From Candidatus Mycobacterium wuenschmannii (lineage in GTDB: Bacteria; Actinomycetota; Actinomycetes; Mycobacteriales; Mycobacteriaceae): a stretch of DNA of 64,000 nucleotides. Below the pieces are notes generated by a model, which ran no database searches, was not told where the DNA came from, and saw only the letters and a list, made by a program, of their open reading frames with translations. The translations under genes were made by a program, and so were the position numbers. The DNA is taken from assembly GCF_030252325.1 (NCBI RefSeq), contig NZ_CP126981.1:3596001-3660000 (forward strand), read 5' to 3'. Below, one piece after another: positions 8,983-19,528 of the stretch (within the stretch, counting starts at the first letter, position 1; each line of letters starts with the position of its first letter).

Positions 8983-9450
8983 ATGCAGGGACTCGTACTG
9001 CAACTGACGCGCGCCGGGTTCCTGATGCTGCTGTGGCTGTTCATCTGGTCGGTCCTACGGATCCTGCGCACCGACATCTACGCGCCAACCGGGGCCGTGA
9101 TGGTGCGCCGCGGGCTGACGTTGCGCGGCACGCTGTTGCCATCGCGGCAACGGGGGGGTGCGGCGCGCTATCTGGTGGTGACCGAAGGCGCCCTGTCCGG
9201 GGCGCGAATCACGTTGAGCGGCCAGCCGGTGCTGATCGGCCGGGCCGACGACTCTACGTTGGTACTCAACGACGACTATGCGTCGACGCGGCACGCGCGG
9301 CTTTCGCAGCGGGGGACAGAATGGTACGTCGAGGATCTAGGATCGACCAACGGTACATACCTTGACAGGGCGAAAGTGACGACGGCGGTACGGGTTCCCA
9401 TTGGCACGCCGGTGAGTGTCGGCAAAACGGTGATCGAGTTGCGTCCGTGA
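8983..9450 (+). CDS. fhaB: membrane-anchored FHA protein FhaB (FipA)
   Basis: A 155-residue protein with an N-terminal transmembrane helix (about residues 9-27, AGFLMLLWLFIWSVLRIL) and a C-terminal cytosolic FHA domain (GRADDSTLVLNDDYASTRHA, then DLGSTNGTYLDRA). It reads phosphothreonine marks laid by PknA/PknB and in mycobacteria links division proteins such as FtsZ and FtsQ. ATG 8983 is preceded by GGAGAGGA; an in-frame GTG at 8947 is less likely. pstP follows after 43 bp. Confidence 0.95.
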   Translation: MQGLVLQLTRAGFLMLLWLFIWSVLRILRTDIYAPTGAVMVRRGLTLRGTLLPSRQRGGAARYLVVTEGALSGARITLSGQPVLIGRADDSTLVLNDDYASTRHARLSQRGTEWYVEDLGSTNGTYLDRAKVTTAVRVPIGTPVSVGKTVIELRP

Positions 9451-9493
9451 CGCCCGCCGATGACGATGATGCCGGCGTAGCCGGGATCGAGGA

Positions 9494-10969
9494 GTGGCGT
9501 CCGTGACTTTGGTCTTGCGCTATGCAGCGCGCAGCGATGTCGGCTTGGTGCGATCCAACAACGAGGACTCGGTGTACGCCGGTGCGCGCCTGCTGGCGCT
9601 CGCCGACGGCATGGGCGGGCACGCCGCCGGTGAAGTCGCCTCGCAATTGGTGATCGCCGCCCTCGCCCACCTCGACGACGACGAGCCCGGCGGCGATCTG
9701 CTGGCCAAGCTCGACGCCGCGATCCACTCCGGTAACTCCGCGATCGCCGCGCAGGTCGAGATGGAACCCGACCTCGAGGGCATGGGCACCACATTGACCG
9801 CAATATTGTTCGCCGGCAATCGAATTGGGATGGCCCACATCGGCGACTCGCGGGGCTACCTGATGCGCGAGGGCGAACTCACCCAGATCACCAAGGACGA
9901 CACGTTCGTCCAGACGCTGGTCGACGACGGGCGGATCACCAAAGAGGAGGCGCACAGCCACCCGCAGCGGTCACTGATCATGCGCGCGCTCACCGGCCAT
10001 GAGGTGGAGCCGACGCTGACCATGCGCGAGGTGCGCCTCGGCGATCGTTATCTGCTGTGCTCCGACGGACTTTCCGATCCGGTGAGCGACGAGACGATTC
10101 AGGAAGCGCTGAAGATCCCGGACGTCACCGATAGTGCCGACCGGCTGATCGAGTTGGCGTTGCGCGGCGGCGGACCCGACAACGTGACGGTGGTGGTCGC
10201 CGACGTCGTCGACAACGACTTCGGTCCCACCCAGCCGATCATCGCGGGCGCGGTGTCCGGTGACGCCGACGTACACGCGCAGCTGACCCGGCCCAACACC
10301 GCGGCCAGCCGCGCCTCGGCGCTGACCCCGCGCAAAGAGGCACCCAAACGGGCTGTGCCCCAAATAGATACGGCCCCGGCGCCGCGGCGGACGCGCCGCC
10401 GGATGCTGATCGGCGTGGCGCTGGCCATCCTCCTGGTGCTGGCGGGGTTGGCGGTCGGCCGCACCGTGATCCGAAGCTACTACTACGTGACCGACTACAA
10501 CGGCGCGGTGTCGATCATGCAGGGCATCCAGGTATCGATCCTGGGAGTGCCTCTGCACCAACCTTATTCGCAGGGCTGCTTGGACAGTCGAAACCAGTTG
10601 TCGGTGATCCGCTTCGGCACGCCAGCGAACAAAGACTGCCGGCTGATGAAGCCGTCGGACCTGGCCGAGTCGCCCCGCGCGCAGGTCGCCGCCGGGCTTC
10701 CGGTCGGCACACTGGAGCAGGCCAACGCGCAGCTGCGCCAACTCGCCACCGACTCGCTGCTGCCGCTGTGTCCGCTGGCGCGCGCGCAATCACCCACCCC
10801 GGCCCCGTCGTCCGCCCCTACCCCCTCCGCCTCGGCCACCGCCGAGCCCGGCGCGGGAACCACTGCGCCGCAAGAGTCTTCGGCGACCCAGTCGCCGGCC
10901 GCTCCGACCGCCCCCGCGCTCTCCCCGCCGCCACCCCAGCCGGGCACCGACTGCCGGACTCCGGAATGA
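9494..10969 (+). CDS. pstP: Ser/Thr protein phosphatase PstP (PP2C family)
   Basis: A 491-residue membrane phosphatase that dephosphorylates PknA, PknB and their substrates such as CwlM. The PP2C catalytic domain (residues 1-240) has the metal-binding motifs NNEDS and D38-G-M-G-G, then HIGDSRGYL, LCSDGLSDPVSD and GGPDNVTVVV. A single transmembrane helix lies at about residues 303-325, and the rest is extracellular, ending in a Pro/Ala/Ser-rich tail. Translation starts at GTG 9494 (GATCGAGGA upstream), matching the homologue. Its stop overlaps the start of rodA by ATGA, showing translational coupling. Confidence 0.96.
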   Translation: MASVTLVLRYAARSDVGLVRSNNEDSVYAGARLLALADGMGGHAAGEVASQLVIAALAHLDDDEPGGDLLAKLDAAIHSGNSAIAAQVEMEPDLEGMGTTLTAILFAGNRIGMAHIGDSRGYLMREGELTQITKDDTFVQTLVDDGRITKEEAHSHPQRSLIMRALTGHEVEPTLTMREVRLGDRYLLCSDGLSDPVSDETIQEALKIPDVTDSADRLIELALRGGGPDNVTVVVADVVDNDFGPTQPIIAGAVSGDADVHAQLTRPNTAASRASALTPRKEAPKRAVPQIDTAPAPRRTRRRMLIGVALAILLVLAGLAVGRTVIRSYYYVTDYNGAVSIMQGIQVSILGVPLHQPYSQGCLDSRNQLSVIRFGTPANKDCRLMKPSDLAESPRAQVAAGLPVGTLEQANAQLRQLATDSLLPLCPLARAQSPTPAPSSAPTPSASATAEPGAGTTAPQESSATQSPAAPTAPALSPPPPQPGTDCRTPE

Positions 10970-12375
10970 CGACGCAGCCGCAGGCGCCCGTCACTGTCAC
11001 ACCCTCGTTGCCGAACCGGCGCAATGCCGAGCTGATGCTCGTGGGTTTCGCGACAGTGATCACCGCCGCGGCATTCGCGATCGTGCAGGCCAATCAGGAA
11101 CGCGGCCTCAGCTGGCAGCTGTTCACCTATGCCCTGGGCTTCCTGGCGGTATTCGGCGTCGCGCACATGGCGATCAGACGCTATGCGCCGTACGCGGATC
11201 CGCTGCTGCTGCCGATCGTGGCGCTGCTGAACGGGCTCGGCCTGGTGATGATCCATCGGCTCGATCTCGACGAGCGGCTGGCCGAGGGCAGTGGCCGCGC
11301 CGTCACCAACCCCCAGATCCTCTGGACGCTGGTCGGGGTCGGCGCCTTCGCGTCCGTCGTCGTGCTGCTGAAGGACCACCGCCAGCTCGCCCGCTACGGC
11401 TATGTGTCCGGGCTCGCCGGCCTGATCGCGCTCGCGGTTCCCGCGCTGCTGCCCAAGTCGCTGTCCGAGCAGAACGGCGCGAAGATCTGGATTCGGTTGC
11501 CCGGCTTCTCCATTCAGCCCGCCGAGTTCTCGAAGATCCTGCTGCTGATCTTCTTCTCGGCCGTGCTGGTCGCCAAGCGTGGGCTGTTCACCAGCGCGGG
11601 TAAGCATGTGCTGGGGATGGATCTGCCGCGGCCACGCGACCTCGCCCCGCTGCTGGGCGCGTGGACGGCGTCCATTGCGGTCATGGTCTTCGAAAAAGAT
11701 TTGGGCACATCGCTTTTGCTGTACGCGTCGTTTCTCGTCGTGGTGTACCTGGCCACTCAGCGGTTCAGCTGGGTGGTGATCGGGCTGGCGTTGTTCGCGC
11801 TGGGCAGCGTGCTGGCCTACTACGCCTTCGGCCATGTCCGGGTTCGGGTGCAGACCTGGCTGGACCCGTTCGCCGACCCGGACGGCGCCGGCTACCAGAT
11901 CGTGCAATCGCTGTTCAGTTTCGCGACCGGGGGAGTGTTCGGCACCGGGCTGGGCAACGGCCAGCCGGACACCGTGCCCGCTGCCGCAACGGATTTCATC
12001 TCCGCGGCGTTCGGCGAGGAGCTCGGCCTGGTCGGACTGGCCGGGATCCTGATGCTCTACACGATCGTCATCGTGCGCGGCATGCGGACCGCGATCGCCG
12101 TGCGGGACAGCTTCGGCAAGCTGCTGGCCGCGGGCCTGGCGTCCACGCTGGCGATCCAGCTGTTCATCGTCGTCGGCGGCGTCACCAATCTCATCCCGCT
12201 GACCGGTCTGACGACGCCCTGGCTGTCCTACGGTGGCTCGTCGCTGGTGGCGAACTACATCCTGCTGGCGATCCTGGTCCGCATCTCGCATGCGGCTCGT
12301 CGCCCGTTCCGCTCGCCTGCGCCTAACACCTCGCCGATCGCCAGCTCCAACACCGAGGTGATCGAGCGGGTATGA
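10966..12375 (+). CDS. rodA: peptidoglycan polymerase RodA (SEDS family)
   Basis: A 469-residue polytopic membrane protein of the FtsW/RodA/SpoVE family, the glycosyltransferase that polymerises lipid II during elongation together with the class B PBP encoded next. Hydrophobic segments begin near residue 25 and recur through residue 445; characteristic pieces are WIRLPGFSIQPAEFSKI, EKDLGTSLL and LTTPWLSYGGSSLVANY. ATG 10966 overlaps the pstP stop and its own stop overlaps pbpA (ATGA), so the three are one translational unit. The long upstream in-frame extension is the shadow of the pstP tail. Confidence 0.96.
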   Translation: MTTQPQAPVTVTPSLPNRRNAELMLVGFATVITAAAFAIVQANQERGLSWQLFTYALGFLAVFGVAHMAIRRYAPYADPLLLPIVALLNGLGLVMIHRLDLDERLAEGSGRAVTNPQILWTLVGVGAFASVVVLLKDHRQLARYGYVSGLAGLIALAVPALLPKSLSEQNGAKIWIRLPGFSIQPAEFSKILLLIFFSAVLVAKRGLFTSAGKHVLGMDLPRPRDLAPLLGAWTASIAVMVFEKDLGTSLLLYASFLVVVYLATQRFSWVVIGLALFALGSVLAYYAFGHVRVRVQTWLDPFADPDGAGYQIVQSLFSFATGGVFGTGLGNGQPDTVPAAATDFISAAFGEELGLVGLAGILMLYTIVIVRGMRTAIAVRDSFGKLLAAGLASTLAIQLFIVVGGVTNLIPLTGLTTPWLSYGGSSLVANYILLAILVRISHAARRPFRSPAPNTSPIASSNTEVIERV

Positions 12376-13847
12376 ACACCTCATTGCGCCGGATCTCGAT
12401 GACCGTGATGGCACTGATCGTGCTGTTGCTGCTCAACGCCACCCTCACCCAGGTGTTCACCGCCGACGGGTTGCGGTCGGATCCGCGCAATCAGCGGGTG
12501 CTGATGGACGAGTACTCCCGGCAGCGCGGCCAGATCACCGCGGGCGGACAGCTTTTGGCGTACTCGGTGGCCACCGACAGCCGCTTCCGATTCCTGCGGG
12601 TGTATCCCAACGCCGCGGTCTACGCGCCGGTCACCGGCTTCTATTCGCTGCGCTACTCCAGCACCGGCCTCGAGCGGGCCGAGGACCCGATGCTCAACGG
12701 ATCCGATCAGCGGCTGTTCGGCCGCCGCCTGGCCGACTTCTTCACCGGCCGCGATCCCCGCGGCGGCACGGTCGATACGACGATCAGCCCGCGCATCCAG
12801 CAGGCCGGCTGGGACGCGATGCAGCAGGGCTGCAACGGGCCGTGCCGCGGCGCCGTCGTCGCGCTGGAGCCGTCCACCGGAAAGATCCTCGCGATGGTGT
12901 CCTCGCCGTCGTTCGACGCCAACCAGCTGGCCTCGCACGACCCGGAACAGCAGGCCCACACCTGGCAGCAGCTGCGCGACGACCCGCATTCGCCGATGAT
13001 CAACCGCGCGATCTCGCAGACGTATCCGCCGGGCTCGACGTTCAAGGTCATCACCACCGCGGCGGCGCTGCAGAACGGCGCGTCCGAGGACGACGAGCTG
13101 ACCGCGGCATCGTCGATCCCGCTGCCGGACAGCACTGCCAGCCTGGAGAACTACGGCGGCCAACCCTGTGTCAACGCCGAAACCGTCACGCTGCGTGAGG
13201 CTTTCGCGCGGTCGTGCAACACCGCCTTCGTGCAGCTGGGTCTGCTCAACGGCACCGACGCGCTGCGCGCGATGGCCCAGTCGTTCGGCCTGGACGCCGT
13301 CCCGGAACCGACGCCGCTGCAGGTCGCCGAGTCCACCCTGGGCCCGATTCCCGACGCCGCCGCGCTGGGCATGTCCAGCATCGGCCAGAAGGACGTCGCG
13401 CTGACGCCGCTGGAGAACGCGGTCGTTGCCGCTACCATCGCCAATGCTGGCATCGCCATGCAGCCGTACCTCGTCGACAGCCTGCAGGGACCTGACCTGG
13501 CCAACATCAGCACGACCGCGCCGCACCAACAGCGCCGTGCGGTGTCCCCGCAGGTCGCGGCTAAGCTAACGGAGTTGATGGTCGGCGCCGAGAATGTGAC
13601 ACAGCAGAAAGGGGCGATCCCCGGCGTGCAGATCGCATCCAAGACTGGTACCGCAGAGCACGGCACCGACCCGCGCCACACACCACCGCACGCGTGGTAC
13701 ATCGCTTTTGCCCCCGCGAAGGCTCCGAAGGTGGCCGTCGCTGTGCTTGTAGAGGACGGCGCTGACCGGTTGTCGGCGACCGGAGGTGCGCTCGCCGCAC
13801 CGATCGGGCGCGCCGTCATCGAGGCCGCGCTGCAGGGAGGACCATGA
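12372..13847 (+). CDS. pbpA: class B penicillin-binding protein PbpA
   Basis: A 491-residue transpeptidase that crosslinks peptidoglycan, partner of RodA. A single N-terminal transmembrane helix (about residues 10-28) is followed by a dimerisation domain and the transpeptidase domain with S222-T-F-K (PPGSTFK), S281-C-N and K424-T-G (SKTGTAEHG). These are the three active-site motifs at the positions known in M. tuberculosis PbpA. It lies in the coupled pstP-rodA-pbpA-pknA-pknB run, whose kinases regulate it. There are 73 bp before pknA. Confidence 0.96.
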   Translation: MNTSLRRISMTVMALIVLLLLNATLTQVFTADGLRSDPRNQRVLMDEYSRQRGQITAGGQLLAYSVATDSRFRFLRVYPNAAVYAPVTGFYSLRYSSTGLERAEDPMLNGSDQRLFGRRLADFFTGRDPRGGTVDTTISPRIQQAGWDAMQQGCNGPCRGAVVALEPSTGKILAMVSSPSFDANQLASHDPEQQAHTWQQLRDDPHSPMINRAISQTYPPGSTFKVITTAAALQNGASEDDELTAASSIPLPDSTASLENYGGQPCVNAETVTLREAFARSCNTAFVQLGLLNGTDALRAMAQSFGLDAVPEPTPLQVAESTLGPIPDAAALGMSSIGQKDVALTPLENAVVAATIANAGIAMQPYLVDSLQGPDLANISTTAPHQQRRAVSPQVAAKLTELMVGAENVTQQKGAIPGVQIASKTGTAEHGTDPRHTPPHAWYIAFAPAKAPKVAVAVLVEDGADRLSATGGALAAPIGRAVIEAALQGGP

Positions 13848-13920
13848 GCCCCGCGAAGACGACGCGAGTGAGGATCGCAGCGAGGAACGAGCGAGGACCG
13901 GAGCGAGCGGGAGACGAGCC

Positions 13921-15234
13921 ATGAGCCCGCGAGTAGGTGTGACGCTGTCCGGCCGCTACCGCCTGCAGCGACTGATTGCCACCGGCGGCATGGGCCAGGT
14001 GTGGGAAGCCGTCGACAGCAGGCTGGGCCGGCGCGTCGCGGTCAAGGTGCTCAAGGCTGAATTCTCGCAAGACTCCGAGTTCATCGAGCGGTTCCGGGTC
14101 GAGGCGCGCACGACCGCCATGCTCAACCACCCGGGCATCGCGAGCGTGCACGACTACGGCGAGACGCAGATGGACGGCGAAGGCCGCACCGCCTACCTGG
14201 TGATGGAGCTGGTCAACGGCGAGCCGCTGAACTCCGTGCTCAAACGGACCGGACGACTGTCGCTGCGGCACACCCTGGACATGCTCGAGCAGACCGGCCG
14301 GGCGCTGCAGGTCGCCCACGCCGCCGGGTTGGTGCACCGTGACGTGAAGCCGGGCAACATCCTCATCACCCCGACCGGTCAGGTGAAGATCACCGACTTC
14401 GGTATCGCCAAGGCGGTCGACGCCGCACCGGTGACCCAGACCGGCATGGTGATGGGCACCGCGCAGTACATCGCACCCGAGCAGGCGCTCGGCCACGACG
14501 CCACCCCGTCCAGCGACGTGTACGCGCTGGGAGTTGTTGGCTACGAAGCGGTTTCGGGCAAGCGGCCGTTCACCGGCGACGGCGCCCTGACCGTAGCGAT
14601 GAAGCACATCAAAGAAGCCCCGCCGCCGCTGCCATCGGACCTACCGCCGAATGTGCGCGAGCTGATCGAGATCACCCTGGTGAAGAACCCGGGCATGCGC
14701 TACCGCAGCGGCGGGCCGTTCGCCGACGCCGTCGCCGCCGTGCGCGCCGGCCGTCGCCCGCCCCGACCCAACCAGGGCGCCGGCGGTGCCCGCGCCACCC
14801 CGGCCGCGATTCCGTCGTCGGGCGCGCAGACGCGCGCCTCGGTTGCGGCCACCACCCGGGCGCCCGCCGCCCGTCGGACCCGGCCGGCCACCGGCGGGCA
14901 CCGCACGCCGCCGCCGCGGCGCACGTTCTCGTCCGGTCAGCGCGCGCTGCTGTGGGCCGCCGGCGTCCTGGGGGCGCTGGCGATCATCATCGCGATCCTC
15001 ATCGTGATGAACTCGCACAAGAGCAATTCGGAGCAGCAACCGTCGCCACCCACCGTGAGCCAGACCGACGCCCCGTCCAGCAACCCTGAATCGGCGCCGG
15101 CGCATCCAACTAATTGGACGTATCGGGGGCAGGCGGGTAATCCTGAAGGGCAATGCACCCTGCCCACCCCCAGGCGGGCGTCCGCGCTGACGTACTCGTG
15201 CGCGACGGCGTCCCAACACGAGAAACCGCGATGA
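13921..15234 (+). CDS. pknA: Ser/Thr protein kinase PknA
   Basis: A 437-residue receptor-like kinase controlling division and morphology. The kinase domain (about residues 12-275) has [16 protein letters not shown] (K42), HRDVKPGN (D141), DFG and the activation-loop threonines in [15 protein letters not shown] Pro/Arg/Ala-rich juxtamembrane stretch precedes a transmembrane helix at about 342-362 ([20 protein letters not shown]), and the extracellular tail is short with no PASTA repeats. ATG 13921 is preceded by GGGAGACGAG and matches homologues. Its end overlaps pknB by four bases. Confidence 0.97.
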   Translation: MSPRVGVTLSGRYRLQRLIATGGMGQVWEAVDSRLGRRVAVKVLKAEFSQDSEFIERFRVEARTTAMLNHPGIASVHDYGETQMDGEGRTAYLVMELVNGEPLNSVLKRTGRLSLRHTLDMLEQTGRALQVAHAAGLVHRDVKPGNILITPTGQVKITDFGIAKAVDAAPVTQTGMVMGTAQYIAPEQALGHDATPSSDVYALGVVGYEAVSGKRPFTGDGALTVAMKHIKEAPPPLPSDLPPNVRELIEITLVKNPGMRYRSGGPFADAVAAVRAGRRPPRPNQGAGGARATPAAIPSSGAQTRASVAATTRAPAARRTRPATGGHRTPPPRRTFSSGQRALLWAAGVLGALAIIIAILIVMNSHKSNSEQQPSPPTVSQTDAPSSNPESAPAHPTNWTYRGQAGNPEGQCTLPTPRRASALTYSCATASQHEKPR

Positions 15235-17111
15235 CCACCCCGCAGCACCTGTCCGATCGCTACGAACTCGGCGAGATCCTCGGCTTCGGTGGCATGTCCG
15301 AAGTCCATCTGGCCCGAGACGTCCGGTTGTCCCGCGACGTAGCGGTCAAGGTGCTGCGCGCGGACCTGGCCCGCGACCCCAGCTTCTACCTTCGTTTCCG
15401 CCGCGAGGCGCAGAACGCCGCAGCGCTCAACCACCCGGCGATCGTCGCGGTGTACGACACCGGCGAGGCCGAGACGGCCGGCGGACCGCTGCCCTACATC
15501 GTGATGGAGTACGTCAACGGTGTGACGCTGCGCGACATCGTCCACACCGACGGGCCGATGACGCCGACGCGGGCCATCGAGGTGATCGCCGACGCGTGTC
15601 AGGCGCTGAACTTCTCGCACCAGCACGGCATCATCCACCGCGACGTCAAGCCGGCCAACATCATGATCAGCAGCACCAACGCGGTCAAGGTGATGGACTT
15701 CGGCATCGCGCGGGCGCTGTCCGACAGCGGCAACAGCGTCACCCAGACCGCGGCGGTGATCGGTACCGCGCAATACCTGTCACCCGAGCAGGCGCGCGGC
15801 GACACCGTCGACGCCCGCTCCGACGTCTACTCGCTGGGCTGCGTGCTCTACGAAATGCTCACGGGGGAGCCACCTTTCGTGGGTGACTCGCCGGTTGCGG
15901 TGGCGTACCAGCACGTCCGCGAAGACCCGATTCCGCCGTCGCGGCGCTACGAGGGCATCTCCGCCGACCTCGACGCCGTCGTGCTCAAGGCGCTGGCGAA
16001 GAACCCGGAGAACCGCTACCAGACCGCCGCCGAGATGCGGGCCGACCTGGTCCGGGTGCACAACGGCGAGCCGCCCGAGGCGCCCAAGGTGCTTACCGAG
16101 GCCGAGCGCTCGTCGCTGATGACCGCGCCGCACTCGTCGGATTCGACTGGCTCGCAAACCAATCCGCTGCCCCGCCAGCAACTCGACTTCGTCCGCGACC
16201 GCAATCCCGGTTCGGTGAGCCGCTGGGTGATCGCAGTCGCCGCCCTGGCGGTGCTGACCGTCGTCGTCACCGTCCTGATCAACACCCTCGGCGGCGGCAT
16301 GCGCAACGTGCAGGTGCCCGACGTGCGCAACCAGGCCTCGGCCGACGCGATCGCGGCCCTGCAGAACCACGGCTTCAAGACCCGCACCCAGCAGAAGCCC
16401 GACTCGACAGTGCCACCGGACCACGTCATCGGCACCGATCCCGGCGCCAACACCAAAGTCGGTGCGGGCGAACTGATTACGGTCAGCGTATCGACCGGGC
16501 CGGAGCAGCGTGAGGTGCCGGACGTGTCGTCGCTGAGCTACTCCTCGGCGGTCAAGAAGCTCAAAGCCGCCGGGTTCACCCGCTTCAAGCAGGTCAATTC
16601 GCCGTCGACGCCGGAGACCAAGGACAAGGTCATCGGCACCAACCCGCCGGCCAACCAGACCTCGGCCATCACCAACGAGATCGCGGTGATCGTCGGTTCC
16701 GGTCCGTCGAGCAAGCAGATCCCCGACGTCGCGGGGCAGACCGCCGACGAAGCCCAGAAGAACCTCACGGTGTACGGCTTCTCCAAGTTCGCGCAGGCCG
16801 CGGTCGACAGTCCCCGGCCCGCCGGATCCGTCGTCGGCACCAATCCGCCGGCGGCCGCCAACGTTCCGGTGGACACTGTGATCGAGTTGCAGGTGTCCAA
16901 GGGCAACCAGTTCGTGATGCCCGACATCACCGGCATGTTCTGGACGGACGCCGAGCCGCGGCTACGCGCCCTGGGCTGGACCGGTGTCCTCGACCGTGGG
17001 CCTGACGTCGATGCCGGCGGCTCGCAGCACAACCGGGTGGTCTACCAGAGCCCGACCGCGGGTCAGGGCGCCACCCGGGACGGCAGCATCACGCTGAAGT
17101 TCGGTCAATAG
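15231..17111 (+). CDS. pknB: PASTA-domain Ser/Thr protein kinase PknB
   Basis: A 626-residue essential kinase that senses lipid II/muropeptides and controls wall synthesis through CwlM, MurJ and others. The kinase domain spans residues 11-275 ([26 protein letters not shown] with D138, DFG, activation loop [14 protein letters not shown]). The transmembrane helix begins at W332 ([18 protein letters not shown]). Four extracellular PASTA repeats follow from about 355 to the end, each with a VPDV-type opening and a GTNPPA-like core. ATG overlaps the pknA stop. Its last 23 bp overlap the convergent pabA/trpG-like gene. Confidence 0.97.
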   Translation: MTTPQHLSDRYELGEILGFGGMSEVHLARDVRLSRDVAVKVLRADLARDPSFYLRFRREAQNAAALNHPAIVAVYDTGEAETAGGPLPYIVMEYVNGVTLRDIVHTDGPMTPTRAIEVIADACQALNFSHQHGIIHRDVKPANIMISSTNAVKVMDFGIARALSDSGNSVTQTAAVIGTAQYLSPEQARGDTVDARSDVYSLGCVLYEMLTGEPPFVGDSPVAVAYQHVREDPIPPSRRYEGISADLDAVVLKALAKNPENRYQTAAEMRADLVRVHNGEPPEAPKVLTEAERSSLMTAPHSSDSTGSQTNPLPRQQLDFVRDRNPGSVSRWVIAVAALAVLTVVVTVLINTLGGGMRNVQVPDVRNQASADAIAALQNHGFKTRTQQKPDSTVPPDHVIGTDPGANTKVGAGELITVSVSTGPEQREVPDVSSLSYSSAVKKLKAAGFTRFKQVNSPSTPETKDKVIGTNPPANQTSAITNEIAVIVGSGPSSKQIPDVAGQTADEAQKNLTVYGFSKFAQAAVDSPRPAGSVVGTNPPAAANVPVDTVIELQVSKGNQFVMPDITGMFWTDAEPRLRALGWTGVLDRGPDVDAGGSQHNRVVYQSPTAGQGATRDGSITLKFGQ

Positions 17112-17748
17112 CCAGGCTGTCGACCAGCTCGCTCTCCAGCCTGCGCACCAGGCCGTCGTCGCGCGGCTGACCGCAATCGGCCAGCCAGTTGGCCAGCATC
17201 CGGTGCCCACCCTCGGTGAGGATCGACTCCGGGTGGAACTGCACCCCGTGGATCGGCAGGTCGACATGGCGCACGCCCATGATCACGCCGCTCTCCGTTC
17301 TGGCGGTGACCTCGAGTTCGGCGGGCAACGTCTCAGGCGTGATCGTCAGCGAGTGGTACCGGGTCGCGGTGAAGGGGTCCGGGAGTCCTTGCAGCACACC
17401 GGTATTCAGGTGGTGGACGCTGCTGGTCTTGCCGTGCAGCAGCTCCGGCGCCCGGTCGACGGTGGCGCCGAAGGCGACCCCGATGGCCTGATGGCCGAGG
17501 CACACCCCCAACAGCGGCGTGCGCGTCGCGGCTGACGCCCGGACCAGGTCGATCGAGGCGCCGGCCCGCTCGGGCGTGCCCGGGCCGGGGCTCAGCAGAA
17601 TCCCGTCGACCTCGGCGGCGGTGCCCGACGGGTCGGCCAGTCGCGGGTCGTCGTTGCGCCACACGGTCGCCTCGACACCCAACTGGCCGAGGTACTGCAC
17701 CAGGTTGAAGACGAAGCTGTCGTAGTTGTCGACGACCAAGATCTGCAC
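17089..17748 (-). CDS. trpG: class I glutamine amidotransferase (TrpG/PabA type)
   Basis: A 219-residue glutamine amidotransferase that would supply ammonia for anthranilate or aminodeoxychorismate synthesis. It starts QILVVDNYDSFVFNLVQYL, has the oxyanion region SPGPGTPERAG, the nucleophile C83 in GVCLGHQAIG, and the His/Glu of HGVQFHPESILTEGG. The neighbouring position is that of Rv0013, annotated trpG in M. tuberculosis; since trpE and pabB are not nearby, the partner cannot be decided here. Start is GTG 17748. The 3' end overlaps pknB tail-to-tail by 23 bp. Confidence 0.92.
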   Translation of the reverse strand: MQILVVDNYDSFVFNLVQYLGQLGVEATVWRNDDPRLADPSGTAAEVDGILLSPGPGTPERAGASIDLVRASAATRTPLLGVCLGHQAIGVAFGATVDRAPELLHGKTSSVHHLNTGVLQGLPDPFTATRYHSLTITPETLPAELEVTARTESGVIMGVRHVDLPIHGVQFHPESILTEGGHRMLANWLADCGQPRDDGLVRRLESELVDSLAIDRTSA

Positions 17749-17777
17749 CGTGACAGGTTACTCAAGCCCTGGTGAAG

Positions 17778-18566
17778 TCAGTAGCTGACCGGGCCCGCCG
17801 GCTCGGCGTAGTGCGTGCGCACCGGCTCGCTGTGGCCCACGACGTGGACGTCGGAGACGGCGTGCTCGGTGTAGCCGAGGCCGAACCGGACCACGTACTG
17901 CTTGTAGAGGATCACCAGGGGAGCGCCGGCCAGCGCGCTCTGCATCGCGGTGGCGTCGCCGATCGCGGTGATCGTGTACGGCGGGCTGTAGGTCCGCCCG
18001 TTGAGCAGCAAGGTGTTACCCACGCAGCGGGCCACCGAGGTGCCGATGATCCGCTGGTCCTGCATCTGGATGGCCTCGGCGCCGGCGCTCCACAGCGCGT
18101 TGAGGACCGCCTGGATGTCCTGCTGGTGCACGACCAGGTCGTCCGGGGAGGCGTCGCGCGGGAAACGGCCGTTGGCGTCGCGTTGGGCGTCGTTGAGTGT
18201 GACGGTCAGCCCGGGGCCGTGCACGGGATCCAGGCCGGCGTCGTCGGCCAGCTCGGCCGAGCGGCGCAGCATCGCCGCCAGCGCCGCGTCCGCGGAGCGG
18301 CCGTGGGTGGAGTCGATGGTGTCGGAGAGCTTGTCGCGATCGGTGGTCAACCGGTCGACGGCGGACTGTTCGCTACGTACCAGGTCGACAAGCCGGGGGG
18401 CATCGCTGCGCCGAATCTCACCGCCGCGGGAAACGCCGTGCGTCGCGCCGATCATCAGACCGGCCAGTAAGCAGACGACCGGGACACCCACCCGCCACCG
18501 GGAGGGCTGTGCGTGCTCGTCGTCGTTGGAGCGGGCGGGCAGCAGCCGGGGGATCCGTCTGGCCAT
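17778..18566 (-). CDS. DUF881 membrane-anchored protein (Rv0012 type)
   Basis: A 262-residue protein with one N-terminal transmembrane helix (about residues 27-45, GVPVVCLLAGLMIGATHG) followed by a coiled segment and a DUF881 domain (GPGLTVTLNDAQR, LVVHQQDIQAVLNALW, GRTYSPPYTITAIGD). The family is found in Gram-positive bacteria near division genes; biochemical function is unknown. ATG 18566 follows GGAGAG. It lies 29 bp upstream of, and in the same direction as, the amidotransferase gene, and is divergent from crgA. Confidence 0.9.
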   Translation of the reverse strand: MARRIPRLLPARSNDDEHAQPSRWRVGVPVVCLLAGLMIGATHGVSRGGEIRRSDAPRLVDLVRSEQSAVDRLTTDRDKLSDTIDSTHGRSADAALAAMLRRSAELADDAGLDPVHGPGLTVTLNDAQRDANGRFPRDASPDDLVVHQQDIQAVLNALWSAGAEAIQMQDQRIIGTSVARCVGNTLLLNGRTYSPPYTITAIGDATAMQSALAGAPLVILYKQYVVRFGLGYTEHAVSDVHVVGHSEPVRTHYAEPAGPVSY

Positions 18567-18643
18567 CGGCTCTCCGTCCGCTGCTGGTGAGTGCGTTACG
18601 CTCGCTCTGCCTACCGTAGCTCCGAGTTATACCCGAGGTAGAA

Positions 18644-18925
18644 ATGCCCAAGTCCAAAGTCCGCAAGAAGACCGATTTCACCGTGAGCGCGGTGAGCCGC
18701 ACCCCGGTCAAGGTGAAAGCCGGGCCGTCCAGCGTGTGGTTCGTGGTGTTGTTCTGCGGCCTGATGCTGATCGGCCTGGTCTGGCTGATGGTCTTTCAGT
18801 TGGCGGCCACCGGCCCGGACGCGCCCGCGGCACTGAACTGGATGGCCAATCTCGGGCCGTGGAATTACGCCGTGGCGTTTGCCTTCATGATCAGCGGCCT
18901 GTTGCTCACGATGCGGTGGCGTTAA
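18644..18925 (+). CDS. crgA: cell division protein CrgA
   Basis: A 93-residue membrane protein with a basic N-terminus ([12 protein letters not shown]) and two transmembrane helices (about residues 31-53 and 70-91). CrgA recruits FtsQ, FtsI and related proteins to the mycobacterial septum and interacts with CwsA, encoded 1.2 kb away. Length and both hydrophobic hairpin segments match the family. ATG lies downstream of a 77-bp divergent promoter region shared with the DUF881 gene. Confidence 0.96.
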   Translation: MPKSKVRKKTDFTVSAVSRTPVKVKAGPSSVWFVVLFCGLMLIGLVWLMVFQLAATGPDAPAALNWMANLGPWNYAVAFAFMISGLLLTMRWR

Positions 18926-19046
18926 GCCTGCTTCTGCCCGGCCAGCAACGGGTGAGAGCCCGGATCACACGCGTGTGATTCATCCCCATTGTTGATAGCT
19001 GCTGTGGATAACTGCATCGGCAGTGGTAGACCCCCTTAGGAGCCCC

Positions 19047-19475
19047 GTGCAGCAAACTCAGTGGGCGCCGTCTCCGGTCGGAACCGCAGCGTGCGGGCTC
19101 GCGGGAGTTGTGATGGCTACCACATGTGTGACCGTTGTCACAGATGCTCCGGGACGGCTTTTGCTGGGCATTTCCGCCGTCGGATTGATCCTGTTCGCGG
19201 GCGGAACATGGCGCGCGCGGCCGAAGCTGGCAATCACCGACGACGGCCTGCAGATAGGCGGTTGGATCCGCCCGCAGCTGCTGCGGCGGCCCGACATCAA
19301 GCACATCCGGATCACCGAGTTCCGCCGGATCGGGCGCAAGATGCGGCTACTGGAGATCGACGCCCACGACGGTCGGTTGTTCGTCTTCTCCCGGTGGGAC
19401 CTGGGTACCGACCCGCTCGATGTGCTCGACGCGCTGACGGCCGCCGGCTATGCGGGAGGTGCTCCTCGAAACTGA
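19047..19475 (+). CDS. PH-domain membrane protein (Rv0010c type)
   Basis: A 142-residue protein with two hydrophobic segments near the N-terminus (CGLAGVVMATTCVTVV and LLGISAVGLILFAGG) followed by a PH-like beta domain (PKLAITDDGLQIGGW, RRPDIKHIRITEFRR). It matches the conserved hypothetical found between crgA and ppiA in mycobacteria, but its function is unknown. I chose GTG 19047 because it is conserved (QQTxWAP) and sits just behind TTAGGAG; an upstream start at 19023 would lack this. Confidence 0.85.
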   Translation: MQQTQWAPSPVGTAACGLAGVVMATTCVTVVTDAPGRLLLGISAVGLILFAGGTWRARPKLAITDDGLQIGGWIRPQLLRRPDIKHIRITEFRRIGRKMRLLEIDAHDGRLFVFSRWDLGTDPLDVLDALTAAGYAGGAPRN

Positions 19476-19528
19476 AGCCAGGGCTGCGATCCGCGCGGAT
19501 CCGCGGCCCTGGCTTCTGGTTCGAGGCT

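Noticed and set aside
10564..12414. 616-codon minus-strand frame opposite pstP/rodA
   Set aside because: Antisense shadow of well-defined pstP and rodA; Arg/Gln/His/Asp-rich with no recognisable fold.
13844..13920. Alternative pknA start overlapping the pbpA stop (ATGA)
   Set aside because: That ATG is in a different frame from the kinase; the conserved start [12 protein letters not shown] is at 13921.
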